A stretch of 20,725 nucleotides of DNA from NCBI GenBank assembly GCA_910578405.1, contig CAJTQO010000054.1:1-20725 (forward strand), given 5' to 3'. Made by a program: the position numbers and the translations under genes. The DNA comes from an uncultured Lachnospiraceae bacterium. GTDB taxonomy: Bacteria; Bacillota; Clostridia; Lachnospirales; Lachnospiraceae. The notes below the pieces were generated by a model. That model made no database searches. It was given only the letters and a program-made list of their open reading frames with translations, and was not told the DNA's origin. Of this stretch, positions 1 to 7,111 are shown in pieces; the first letter of the stretch is position 1; each line of letters begins with the position of its first letter.

Positions 1-28
1 GGGCGGGAAGGGGAAAGAGGAAGGCGAG

Positions 29-1357
29 GTGTATCTGGTTATGGCCACGGGAAGCGGAAGGGAAAAGACGGGAAAATGTAAAACAGGAGAAAAGGAAGAG
101 AAGACGGCAGGAGGGGAGGCCACAGAAAGAGAGCCTGCAGAGGGGGAGGAAGCTAAAGGGGTGGCAACGGGTGGGAAAACAATAAAAAGAGAGCCGGCAG
201 GAGGGAGAATAACACAAAAAGAGTCAGCAAGAGGGAAAATGGCAGAAAAGAAGGCGGCGGGAAAGACGGCCGGGAGGCTAAGGGCAGGGAGGCGGAAAGG
301 AAAAATCGGCGTATGTGCAATTGTGCTTGGCTGTATGCTTTCTGTTTTTGGGATTGGGGCCTTTTCTCTTGCGGCAGTCAGGGAAAGCGGGCGCAGAAGT
401 TTAAGGGAGAGAGAACAAAACATTACCCCGCAAATGGAGAATAGGGAACGGGATGGGCAGGAAGCGGGGCCATGGGAAGCGGGCTGGATAAAGTATGAGG
501 GAAACATTTATTGTTATAATGAAGAAATTCTCACTTTTTTATTTATGGGGATTGATAAGGACAATGCCGTGCAGAAAGTGGAAGAGGGTACCGATGGGGG
601 ACAGGCGGACGCTTTGTTTCTGTTGGTGTTGAACCCTAAAAATAAAACGGTCCAGGTAATTGCCATTAACAGGAACGCCATGGTTGATGTGAGGCTGTAT
701 GACAGTTCCGGCGCATATCTGTCCACAGTGCAGGCGCAGATTGCCGTACAGCATGGGTTTGGCGACGGAGTGGAAGAAAGCTGCGAATACCAGAGGGAGG
801 CGGTAAGAAGGCTGTTTTACCATTTGCCTATCCATGGGTATTGTGCGGTAAATATGGATGCAATTATCACATTGACTGATTTGGTGGGAGGAATCGAACT
901 TACTTCGTTGGAGGACGTCACCTCAGCCATACAGGATGAGACGTTGGGGGATTATGTGGTAAATGAGGGAGAAACCGTTCTTTTGGATGGGAGGAAAGCA
1001 TATTCCTATGTGCGGTACAGGGCGTTTGACGAGATGGGGTCGGCAAATCGGCGGCTGGAACGGCAGAAGCAGTTTTTGGGAGAATGGATACGCAAGATAA
1101 AAGGGGAGGTAAAAGAGGATGTGACATTGGCGGTCAGATTGTATGAAGCGGTGGCGGCGCAGACAGTGACGGATATTTCTGTGGATGAAATACTGTATTT
1201 GGCGGGACTGGCGGCAGATTACCAGTTCAGCATGGAGCAGTTTTATACGTTACAGGGGGAGACGGTGCAGGGGGAAGAATTTGAGGAGTTTTATGTGGAT
1301 GAGGATGCGCTGTACCGGATGATGGTGGAGGTTTTTTATGAACCGGTGGACGGATAA
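29..1357 (+). CDS. LytR-CpsA-Psr (LCP) family cell-envelope protein, 5' end uncertain
   Basis: LCP proteins are membrane-anchored enzymes that move undecaprenyl-linked glycopolymers (teichoic acid, capsule) onto peptidoglycan outside the cell. From the GTG at 29, residues 1-92 form a Lys/Glu/Gly-rich cytoplasmic tail with degenerate ten-residue repeats. Residues 93-117 form one hydrophobic membrane segment. The LCP domain spans about 167-355: an Asp at 194 (GQADALFLL), the INRN motif around Arg215, and the late SYVRYR...RRLERQ block at 326-347. The usual Arg-Asp pair reads Arg215-Asn216 here. Starts at GTG 29 and ATG 41 (GAGGTG upstream) are both possible, and the frame is open to the left edge, so the tail may be longer. 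The next gene begins 125 bp downstream on the same strand. Family call is firm; the polymer handled is unknown. Confidence 0.88.
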   Translation: MYLVMATGSGREKTGKCKTGEKEEKTAGGEATEREPAEGEEAKGVATGGKTIKREPAGGRITQKESARGKMAEKKAAGKTAGRLRAGRRKGKIGVCAIVLGCMLSVFGIGAFSLAAVRESGRRSLREREQNITPQMENRERDGQEAGPWEAGWIKYEGNIYCYNEEILTFLFMGIDKDNAVQKVEEGTDGGQADALFLLVLNPKNKTVQVIAINRNAMVDVRLYDSSGAYLSTVQAQIAVQHGFGDGVEESCEYQREAVRRLFYHLPIHGYCAVNMDAIITLTDLVGGIELTSLEDVTSAIQDETLGDYVVNEGETVLLDGRKAYSYVRYRAFDEMGSANRRLERQKQFLGEWIRKIKGEVKEDVTLAVRLYEAVAAQTVTDISVDEILYLAGLAADYQFSMEQFYTLQGETVQGEEFEEFYVDEDALYRMMVEVFYEPVDG

Positions 1358-1482
1358 CCTGCCAGGCCAGAGCGTGTTTGAAAATTGTTTTTTGGCAGAT
1401 GTCAGGAATGCATTTTGAAATGCGCTTTAGGGTATGGCGGCGAAAGAAGAAAGGTGGAAGCAAACATGTGGAGGGAGGGCGT

Positions 1483-3537
1483 ATGGGCATAAGAATCAAA
1501 ATATATGCTTGGATGGTAAACCGTGCGCCGGGTATCCGGGAGAGGTACCAAAAGAAGCGCGGACAGGCGCATGGCGCAGGAAGGCTGTTGGCATGGGGAT
1601 ATTTGCTGTGGCTGAATTTTTCTTATTATGCGCTGCGGCGCCGGAGTGTGGGGGAGGCGCAAATGCAGGGGTTTTATGAAAAAAAGGAACTGCACTGCGG
1701 GGGAAGTGAGTCGGCGTCTGCCGGGAGGGAGGCGCCGGAAAAGTTGGCAAAGCGGCTGGCGGAATATGACGTGGCGTCTTTTGATGTGTTTGACACCCTC
1801 ATTTTCCGCCCTTTTTCACATCCGGCGGATTTGTTCCATTTTGTGGGAGGAAAACTGGATTATCTGGATTTTAAGAAGATACGCCAGGAGATGGAAGAAA
1901 AGGCAAGGGCGGAGCGGTATGAAAAGGAGGGGGGCTATGAGGTTAAGCTGGAAGAGATTTATTCTGTGATGGAAAGGGAAACGGGGATTGGGAAAGAAGA
2001 GGGGATGCAGGCCGAGCTGGAGGAGGAATGCCGTTTTTGTTTTGCCAACCCTTATATGAAGCGTGTGGTTGAGGAAATGAAAAAATACGGGAAACGGATT
2101 ATTGTGATTTCGGACATGTATTTGGGGGAGGGGCATGTGCGGGAAATTCTGAAACGGGCAGGCTATGGGGATTTTGACGCTTATTATATTTCCTGTGAGC
2201 GGCGCCGTTCCAAACATGAGGGGAGTTTGTACCAGGAGGTGAAAAGGGAAGAGGGGGAGGGGAAACGGTATGTGCATATTGGCGATAATATGTTTTCGGA
2301 TATGACACAGGGGAAAAAGCATGGCTTTGATGTGGTTTTTTATAAAAATGTCAATGAAGCCGGCCTGCCGTTTAGGGCGGAGGATATGTCGGCAATTACA
2401 GGGAGTGTGTACAGAGGGATTGTGAATGCGCATTTGTACCATGGATTGGGAGAATATGGGCCGGCGTATGAATATGGTTTTTTGTATGGAGGGCTGTTTG
2501 CGGTTGGGTATTGCCAGTTTATCCGGGAGTATGTGAAAAGGCAGGGGGTGGAGAAGGTTCTTTTCCTGTCACGGGATGGGGCTGTGCTTAGCCGTGTGTA
2601 TGAAAAGCTGTATCCGGGAGAATGCCAGGAATATGTATATTGGTCCAGGCTGGCGGCGGCGAAGCTTTCGGCGGGCAGGCATAAGTATGATTATTTCCGG
2701 CGGTTCCTGTACCAGAAGGTGAACCAGGGATTCACGCTTTTTGATGTTTTCCGCAGCATGGAACTGGAAGATATGATGGACGGGATGCGTGCCTGGCAGC
2801 GGCAAAAGGCCAGTGGAGGGACGGCGGTTTGCAAGGGGGACAGGGTCTATGCGGATTTGGCGGCTGATGCAGAACTGACGGAGCGGAATGTGGAACTGGT
2901 AAAAGCTTTTCTTATGGAACATTGGGAAGAGGCGTTACGGCATTACGAGGGGCAGGTGCAGGCCGGAGGAGTATATTATAGGGAAGTTCTGGAAGGAGTG
3001 CGCAGGGCGGCGGCAGTGGATATTGGCTGGGCAGGGAGCGGGGCAGTCTTGCTTTCCCATATGGTGAACCGGGTATGGGGGATGGATTGCAGGATTACGG
3101 GCATTGTAGCTGGAACCAATTCCTGCCACACATACGAAAGGGACGCCGCTGAGCCACTGTTGGAAAATGGGACATTAGTCAGTTACTTATTTTCTCAGAA
3201 AGAAAACAGGGATATTTGGAAATTCCACAATCCGGGCAAAAACCATAACTTGCACTGGGAAATGCTCTTAGGCGCAGAGGAAGGGTCTTTTCGGGGGTTC
3301 TATCCGGACGGGCGCGGAGGATACCGGCTGGCTTGGAAGGGGGAGAACAAAAATGCGCAATCTGTGAGGGAAATCCACAGGGGGATTCTTGATTTTGCAG
3401 ACAGGTACTTGGAGGCGATGGGGGACGAAAGGTTGGAAATCAGCGGGAGGGACGCTTATGCCCCTATGCTTTTGATGGAAGGGGATGGGAAGTACAGGAA
3501 AGGGATGGAATATTTGATGGATGAGGCCGGGGTGTAA
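1483..3537 (+). CDS. COG5610-type HAD superfamily protein with large C-terminal domain
   Basis: A 684-residue protein with an N-terminal HAD phosphohydrolase-like domain. Visible motifs are SFDVFDTLIFRP at 99-110 (nucleophile Asp101, with Phe103 where most HADs have the second Asp), VISDMYL at 208-214 (motif II Ser), Lys244 (likely motif III) and HIGDNMFSD at 265-273 (motif IV acids). About 300 further residues follow with conserved-looking blocks FLSRDGAVLSRVYEKLY and VDIGWAGSG. I know these only from long HAD proteins often encoded near glycosyltransferases. A hydrophobic stretch at 34-50 could touch the membrane. I chose ATG 1483 because GGAGGG lies about 6 bp upstream; the frame continues to TTG 1378 without a good site. 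It follows the LCP gene, suggesting surface glycan work. Substrate unknown. Confidence 0.82.
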   Translation: MGIRIKIYAWMVNRAPGIRERYQKKRGQAHGAGRLLAWGYLLWLNFSYYALRRRSVGEAQMQGFYEKKELHCGGSESASAGREAPEKLAKRLAEYDVASFDVFDTLIFRPFSHPADLFHFVGGKLDYLDFKKIRQEMEEKARAERYEKEGGYEVKLEEIYSVMERETGIGKEEGMQAELEEECRFCFANPYMKRVVEEMKKYGKRIIVISDMYLGEGHVREILKRAGYGDFDAYYISCERRRSKHEGSLYQEVKREEGEGKRYVHIGDNMFSDMTQGKKHGFDVVFYKNVNEAGLPFRAEDMSAITGSVYRGIVNAHLYHGLGEYGPAYEYGFLYGGLFAVGYCQFIREYVKRQGVEKVLFLSRDGAVLSRVYEKLYPGECQEYVYWSRLAAAKLSAGRHKYDYFRRFLYQKVNQGFTLFDVFRSMELEDMMDGMRAWQRQKASGGTAVCKGDRVYADLAADAELTERNVELVKAFLMEHWEEALRHYEGQVQAGGVYYREVLEGVRRAAAVDIGWAGSGAVLLSHMVNRVWGMDCRITGIVAGTNSCHTYERDAAEPLLENGTLVSYLFSQKENRDIWKFHNPGKNHNLHWEMLLGAEEGSFRGFYPDGRGGYRLAWKGENKNAQSVREIHRGILDFADRYLEAMGDERLEISGRDAYAPMLLMEGDGKYRKGMEYLMDEAGV

Positions 3538-3567
3538 AAGCGCAGGAGAGTCGCTGCCAGAAAATAT

Positions 3568-3596
3568 TTGAGATTTTCCCTATAATATGGTATCAT
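3568..3596 (+). promoter_or_regulatory. Sigma-A promoter for the Rpn-family gene
   Basis: TTGAGA (3568-3573), a 17-bp spacer, then TATCAT (3591-3596). The spacer also holds a perfect TATAAT at 3581-3586, which lacks a good -35 at normal distance. The start codon is about 63 bp downstream of the -10. This suggests the Rpn gene is transcribed separately from the upstream HAD gene. Confidence 0.55.
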
Positions 3597-3658
3597 TAAA
3601 ATAACGGTAAATAAAGATAATTATAAAATGCGCAAGAGAAGGATGGGGAAGCCAGGAT

Positions 3659-4651
3659 ATGGGAAAAATAGATATTATTACGAAAAATTATCTAAGGAGG
3701 CCGGAAATATTTGCGGATGTGTTTAACAAGTTCCTGTATCGTGGCAGGCAAGTTATCCTGCCGGGAAGCCTGGCGGAGCTGGATACGGCGGAACTGGCGG
3801 TTCCATATAGCGCGGACTGTGCGCCAGCGCCGGAGCAAAGGTATAGGGATGTGGTGAAATTATGGACGGGAATGACGGATGGGAAAGCGGCTTATGGCAT
3901 TCTTGCAGTGGAAAGCGAGTCAAAGATTCATTACGCAATGCCTGTGAAAAATGGCCTGTATGATTTCCTGCAGTTTGCAAAGCAGGTAGGGGAGGCGGCG
4001 GATTTGCATAGGAAATCTAAAAAGAACCGGATTCACAAGCCAAATGCGGGAGAATTTTTAAGCGGGTTTTGGAAAACTGACAGGTTGCTTCCGGTAGTTA
4101 CCGTGGCGGTATATTTTGGGGCTGGGGAATGGGACGCACCGTTAAGTCTGAAGGAGATGTATGCGGGCTGTGACGAGGAAATCTTAAAATATGCTGCGGA
4201 TTACCGGATAAATTTAATTGCGCCAGGCAGGATGTCTGACGATGAATTGGACGAATTTCAGACCAATATGCGTGAAATTATGAAATATATCAAATATTCA
4301 ACGGATGGGAGACTCTTGGAGGATGCGGTAAGCGCAGACGCGCGTTTTAAAAGTGTGGAACGTGAGGCTGTGGAAGTGATGAATGTGGTGACGGGTTCAA
4401 AAGTGAAGTGTCCAGAAGGCAAGGAGGTGGTTGATGTGTGCTTGGCAATACAGGAAATCAGAGAGGAAGGCCGTTTGGAAGGCCGTTTGGAAGGCCGTTT
4501 GGAAGGTCGTTTGGAAGGTCAGTTAGAGGGAGAAATCCGCGCCTACAAAAAGCTGGGGATTCTGCCGGAGGACGCAAGGCGGTATCTTATGGAGGAACGT
4601 CACAAAAGTGAGGATGAGGCTGAATTGCTTATAAGGCGGTACTGGAACTGA
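3659..4651 (+). CDS. Rpn family recombination-promoting nuclease / putative transposase (PD-(D/E)XK)
   Basis: A 330-residue protein matching what I know of the Rpn/Transposase_31 family, common in multiple copies in Lachnospiraceae. The N-terminal nuclease core shows the family blocks IFADVFNKFLYRG (17-29), YRDVVKLW with Asp64 (62-69), ILAVESESKIHYAMPVKN (81-98, with Glu85 and Glu87 where relatives often have E-x-Q), and VVTVAVYFGAGEWDAPLSL (146-164). Enterobacterial Rpn proteins are DNA endonucleases that promote recombination and are toxic or anti-phage. The C-terminal part holds five EGRL-type repeats (about 269-290) and a conserved tail. It has its own promoter and no inverted repeats or target duplications, so it is not an insertion sequence. 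A ribosome-binding site inside the gene may start a short product. The nuclease call is good; activity of this copy is unproven. Confidence 0.85.
   Translation: MGKIDIITKNYLRRPEIFADVFNKFLYRGRQVILPGSLAELDTAELAVPYSADCAPAPEQRYRDVVKLWTGMTDGKAAYGILAVESESKIHYAMPVKNGLYDFLQFAKQVGEAADLHRKSKKNRIHKPNAGEFLSGFWKTDRLLPVVTVAVYFGAGEWDAPLSLKEMYAGCDEEILKYAADYRINLIAPGRMSDDELDEFQTNMREIMKYIKYSTDGRLLEDAVSADARFKSVEREAVEVMNVVTGSKVKCPEGKEVVDVCLAIQEIREEGRLEGRLEGRLEGRLEGQLEGEIRAYKKLGILPEDARRYLMEERHKSEDEAELLIRRYWN
4436..4651 (+). CDS. Possible intragenic C-terminal small protein of the Rpn gene (RpnS-like)
   Basis: Inside the Rpn gene an AAGGAGG at 4421-4427 sits 8 bp before an in-frame GTG at 4436 (Val260 of the full protein). 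Initiation there would give a 71-residue protein starting MCLAIQEIREEGR, carrying the EGRL repeats and the conserved C-terminal tail but not the nuclease. In E. coli, internal starts in rpn genes give small C-terminal proteins (RpnS) that inhibit the full-length toxin. The site and frame are seen directly; use of the start is inference. The same site could instead serve an ATG at 4434 in another frame, or be chance (Lys-Glu-Val codons AAG GAG GTG). Confidence 0.4.
   Translation: MCLAIQEIREEGRLEGRLEGRLEGRLEGQLEGEIRAYKKLGILPEDARRYLMEERHKSEDEAELLIRRYWN
4465..4524 (+). repeat. 12-bp in-frame tandem repeat encoding EGRL units
   Basis: Five consecutive 12-bp units: three identical GGAAGGCCGTTT copies (4465-4500), one with a single C-to-T change (4501-4512) and a diverged fifth (4513-4524). 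Each unit adds four residues, so copy-number change keeps the reading frame. The near-identity of the first four suggests recent expansion by slippage or recombination. Confidence 0.95.
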
Positions 4652-4795
4652 TTTTGAGAGGAAAATGGCGCAAGGCATATATTTTGATTTGGGAAGAAGG
4701 GAGGTTGGGACGTTAGGCTGGCTGGCAGTCCATGCAGTGGCAAAAGGAACGGTAATCCAATTTTACTCAATTTCCCCTCAATTTTACGCAAAGGC
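4652..4795 (+). other. Intergenic region with three helically phased CAATTT motifs
   Basis: The first part of the 307-bp gap between the Rpn gene and the chemotaxis receptor holds no convincing gene. CAATTT occurs at 4758, 4768 and 4779 (10- and 11-bp steps), the outer two as a longer CAATTTTAC direct repeat 21 bp apart, ending 8 bp before a -35 element. Such spacing puts all three on one face of the helix, as for an activator or repressor array or a curved A-tract. No protein is known for it. Confidence 0.5.
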
Positions 4796-4824
4796 TTGCT
4801 GCTTTCCGTATAGGGAGTTATAAT
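4796..4824 (+). promoter_or_regulatory. Promoter for the chemotaxis receptor gene
   Basis: TTGCTG (4796-4801), a 17-bp spacer and a perfect TATAAT (4819-4824). The coding start is about 135 bp downstream, leaving a leader with no clear structure. The weak -35 beneath phased upstream repeats would suit an activated promoter. Confidence 0.55.
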
Positions 4825-4958
4825 TTAAATAATGCTGTCATAGGTGGCGGGATTTGGGCGACATAGGCTTTAAACTCTGTGAGATGGAGGTATGACAGGA
4901 GAAAAGAGGATAGAAGCAGGAGATATAGCAGGGCAGATAGTCGGAGAGGGAAAACAGG

Positions 4959-6833
4959 ATGAAAAAAGATTTTACGAAACGCCTTTTTGTATGCATGTTG
5001 GCTGCGTTAGCCATTACGATTTCCGCAATCTTTATATTGCAGACCATAATCAGCCAGGGAGACAATGCAGCGGCCAGCCAGGAAAAATTAAAGGAAGTAA
5101 AGGAGAAACTGGCCAGCAACGAAGAGAGCATTGACAGGCTCACCAAAAACCTGAGTGAGGATAATCTGGCTAAGGCAAGGGCATTTGCAGATATGCTGGC
5201 AATGGACGGCTCTATTTATGGAAATGTGCAGAAAATGAATGAAATCAAAGACAGGCTGCGGGTAAATGAACTGCATATCATTGATGGGAACGGCATCATT
5301 GCCAGCAGTACGATTGAGGCGTACCTTGGGTTTGAGATGGGCAGCGGCGAACAGTCCGGCGAGTTTATGGCAATTTTGGACGATCCGTCCATTGAAATTG
5401 CGCAGCAACCTCAGGTCAATGTGGCGGAGGGGATTGTGATGCAGTACATAGGCGTAGCCAGAAGGGACGGCAAAGGGTTTGTGCAGGTAGGGGTGCGGCC
5501 GGAAGTGCTGGAAGAGACGCTGGCCGGGACAGAGCTGGATAAGGTGCTGGGGGAGATAGAATATGGAAAGAAAGGGTATATTTATGCGATAGACGCGGCA
5601 AGCGGGCATATACTGGCGCATCCGGACGCTTCCCTCATTGGGACGCCTGCTGTGGACGCCGGATTCCCGTCCGGCATGACGGGAAAGGGAAAGGCGCTTA
5701 TCCATGGCGTGAAAGGATATTACCTGGCGGAGGAATATAACGGCTATGTAATCGGGACGTTCCTGCCTTCCAGTGAGTATTACTTAGACCGCCGCAACCA
5801 GACTTTGGCAGTGTCTTTTAGTATGCTGCTGATTTTCGGCGCGCTGTTGGTTGTCATTAACCGGATGGTGGACCGAAAGATTGTAAAGGGGATAAACAAT
5901 ATTACCAATTCCATGAAGGGCATTGCGGAAGGTGATTTTGGGATTACGGTAAAAGAAGGGGGGAACCCGGAATTTATCCAGTTATCCGACAGCATGAACA
6001 AAATGGTGGGGAATATCTGTCAGAACCTGGAGGAAAATAGGAGCCTGTTGGAGCAGCAGAAGTCGGATATGGAAAATACCAGGCAGATGATAGAGAATGT
6101 AAAAGAGGCATGTCTGGATTTGGAACAGGTATCGGGGGAGAATTTAAGAAATGCAGATAATATTTACCAAGGCACCGGAGAACAGGAAAGGGCTGTGGAA
6201 GAGCTGAAGCAGACAATGGAGCATTTGACGCAAGAGTTAAACGACAGCGTGATGGTTTCAGAGGATGTGACAAAGGCGACGGGAAATACGGCGGAAAAGA
6301 TGCTCCAGACGCAGTCGCAGATGGAATTGTTAAAGGAGTCTATGCAGAAGATGGATGAAATGTCCAGGGCGATTGAGACAATCATTGGTGAGATTGATTC
6401 CATAGCGCAGCAGACCAATATGCTTTCCTTAAACGCTTCCATAGAGGCGGCGCGGGCCGGGGAAATGGGGAAAGGGTTTGCGGTGGTGGCAAAGCAGGTA
6501 GGCGAGCTGGCGGCGCGCAGCGCACAGGCGGCCAAGGAAACTAACGAACTGATTACCAATTCCATGCGGGCTGTGGAAAGCGGGAGGGAGATTACCGACC
6601 AGACCGTAGGCGTATTTGCCGATGCCGTGGAAAATATTGAAAAAGCCAACCAGAATGTGGAGCGCATTACCGATATGGTGAAGCAGAATGTGGAAATTGT
6701 CGCTCATGCGGTGGGCCAGATTGCAAGGATTTCCAATGTAGTGGAGGAAAATGTGTGCATTTCCCAGAATACAAAGCAAGTATCTTCCAATATGGCAGAG
6801 ATTACAGGCAAGCTGTTGGTGATGGTGGAATAA
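4959..6833 (+). CDS. Methyl-accepting chemotaxis protein with Cache-type sensor domain
   Basis: A 624-residue transmembrane chemoreceptor that would sense a small extracellular ligand and signal through CheA/CheW. It has TM1 at 10-32, an extracellular sensor at about 35-278 with two PAS-like stretches (NELHIIDGNGIIAS and GYIYAIDAASGHILAHPD, so a double-Cache arrangement is likely), TM2 at 282-301, a HAMP linker to about 355, and a coiled-coil signalling domain to the C-terminus. The hairpin tip SIAQQTNMLSLNASIEAARAG at 481-501 is diagnostic. There is no C-terminal CheR/CheB-binding pentapeptide. ATG 4959 follows GGAGAGGG with about 8 bp spacing. No che or flagellar genes are in view; it stands alone with its own promoter. 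Ligand unknown. Confidence 0.95.
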   Translation: MKKDFTKRLFVCMLAALAITISAIFILQTIISQGDNAAASQEKLKEVKEKLASNEESIDRLTKNLSEDNLAKARAFADMLAMDGSIYGNVQKMNEIKDRLRVNELHIIDGNGIIASSTIEAYLGFEMGSGEQSGEFMAILDDPSIEIAQQPQVNVAEGIVMQYIGVARRDGKGFVQVGVRPEVLEETLAGTELDKVLGEIEYGKKGYIYAIDAASGHILAHPDASLIGTPAVDAGFPSGMTGKGKALIHGVKGYYLAEEYNGYVIGTFLPSSEYYLDRRNQTLAVSFSMLLIFGALLVVINRMVDRKIVKGINNITNSMKGIAEGDFGITVKEGGNPEFIQLSDSMNKMVGNICQNLEENRSLLEQQKSDMENTRQMIENVKEACLDLEQVSGENLRNADNIYQGTGEQERAVEELKQTMEHLTQELNDSVMVSEDVTKATGNTAEKMLQTQSQMELLKESMQKMDEMSRAIETIIGEIDSIAQQTNMLSLNASIEAARAGEMGKGFAVVAKQVGELAARSAQAAKETNELITNSMRAVESGREITDQTVGVFADAVENIEKANQNVERITDMVKQNVEIVAHAVGQIARISNVVEENVCISQNTKQVSSNMAEITGKLLVMVE

Positions 6834-6866
6834 AAGGCAGGGTTTTCCGGTTTGGAAAATTTTATG

Positions 6867-6906
6867 AAATGCCGTTGCATGGACGATGTTCCAGGCGACG
6901 GCATTT
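6867..6906 (+). terminator. Possible terminator after the chemotaxis receptor
   Basis: AAATGCCGT (6867-6875) and ACGGCATTT (6898-6906) form a perfect 9-bp stem around a 22-nt loop that has its own TGGA/TCCA pairing. The following T-run is short (ATTTTCC), so termination may be weak. It lies 34 bp after the stop codon. Confidence 0.4.
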
Positions 6907-6969
6907 TCCGGCTCTGGCGTATGTTGAAGTCTCTGCAGGGTTTTGGACGGGATTAAAACGGCAAAAAAC

Positions 6970-6998
6970 TTGACATCCGGCAGGCAGGATGTTATTAT
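6970..6998 (+). promoter_or_regulatory. Strong sigma-A promoter for cysK
   Basis: A perfect TTGACA (6970-6975), 17-bp spacer and TATTAT (6993-6998). Transcription should start near 7005, giving a leader of about 105 nt before the chosen cysK start. Confidence 0.75.
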
Positions 6999-7009
6999 AA
7001 AACACATAA

Positions 7010-7023
7010 AATCCTAGGGGATT
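7010..7023. promoter_or_regulatory. Candidate operator dyad at the cysK transcription start
   Basis: AATCC-TAGG-GGATT is a perfect 5-bp inverted repeat with a 4-bp centre, with CCTAGG also palindromic within it. It sits about 5-18 bp after the expected transcription start, a repressor position. The Rrf2-family gene at 11398 is the only regulator in the block and is a candidate partner, but that link is inference. Confidence 0.45.
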
Positions 7024-7111
7024 AGTATGGATTTCAAAATGCAGAGGGAAGGACTTTCTTCCAGGTCAGTGGAGTTTCTGGCTGGATGTGGAACTGGAAC
7101 AGGAGGAAAAA

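Noticed and set aside
1378..1482. N-terminal extension of the HAD protein from TTG 1378
   Set aside because: There is no good ribosome-binding site there, whereas GGAGGG precedes ATG 1483. A GCATTT-TG-AAATGC palindrome at 1410-1423 fits untranslated sequence better.
1816..2442. Long antisense open frame (208 codons) across the HAD gene
   Set aside because: It is the mirror of a strongly conserved HAD coding region, is rich in His/Pro/Phe and has no supporting start signal.
3659..4651. Rpn gene as part of an insertion sequence
   Set aside because: No terminal inverted repeats or target duplications flank it, and the family, despite the name transposase, is usually stand-alone.
4789..4812. 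Flagellar sigma-D-type promoter before the chemoreceptor
   Set aside because: CAAA and CCGTATA are present but about 13 bp apart with imperfect matches; the TTGCTG-17-TATAAT promoter explains the site better.
4892..5134. 80-codon open frame starting just after GGAGG upstream of the chemoreceptor
   Set aside because: The GGAGG is only 1 bp from the ATG, and the frame runs into the chemoreceptor gene out of frame with no family likeness.
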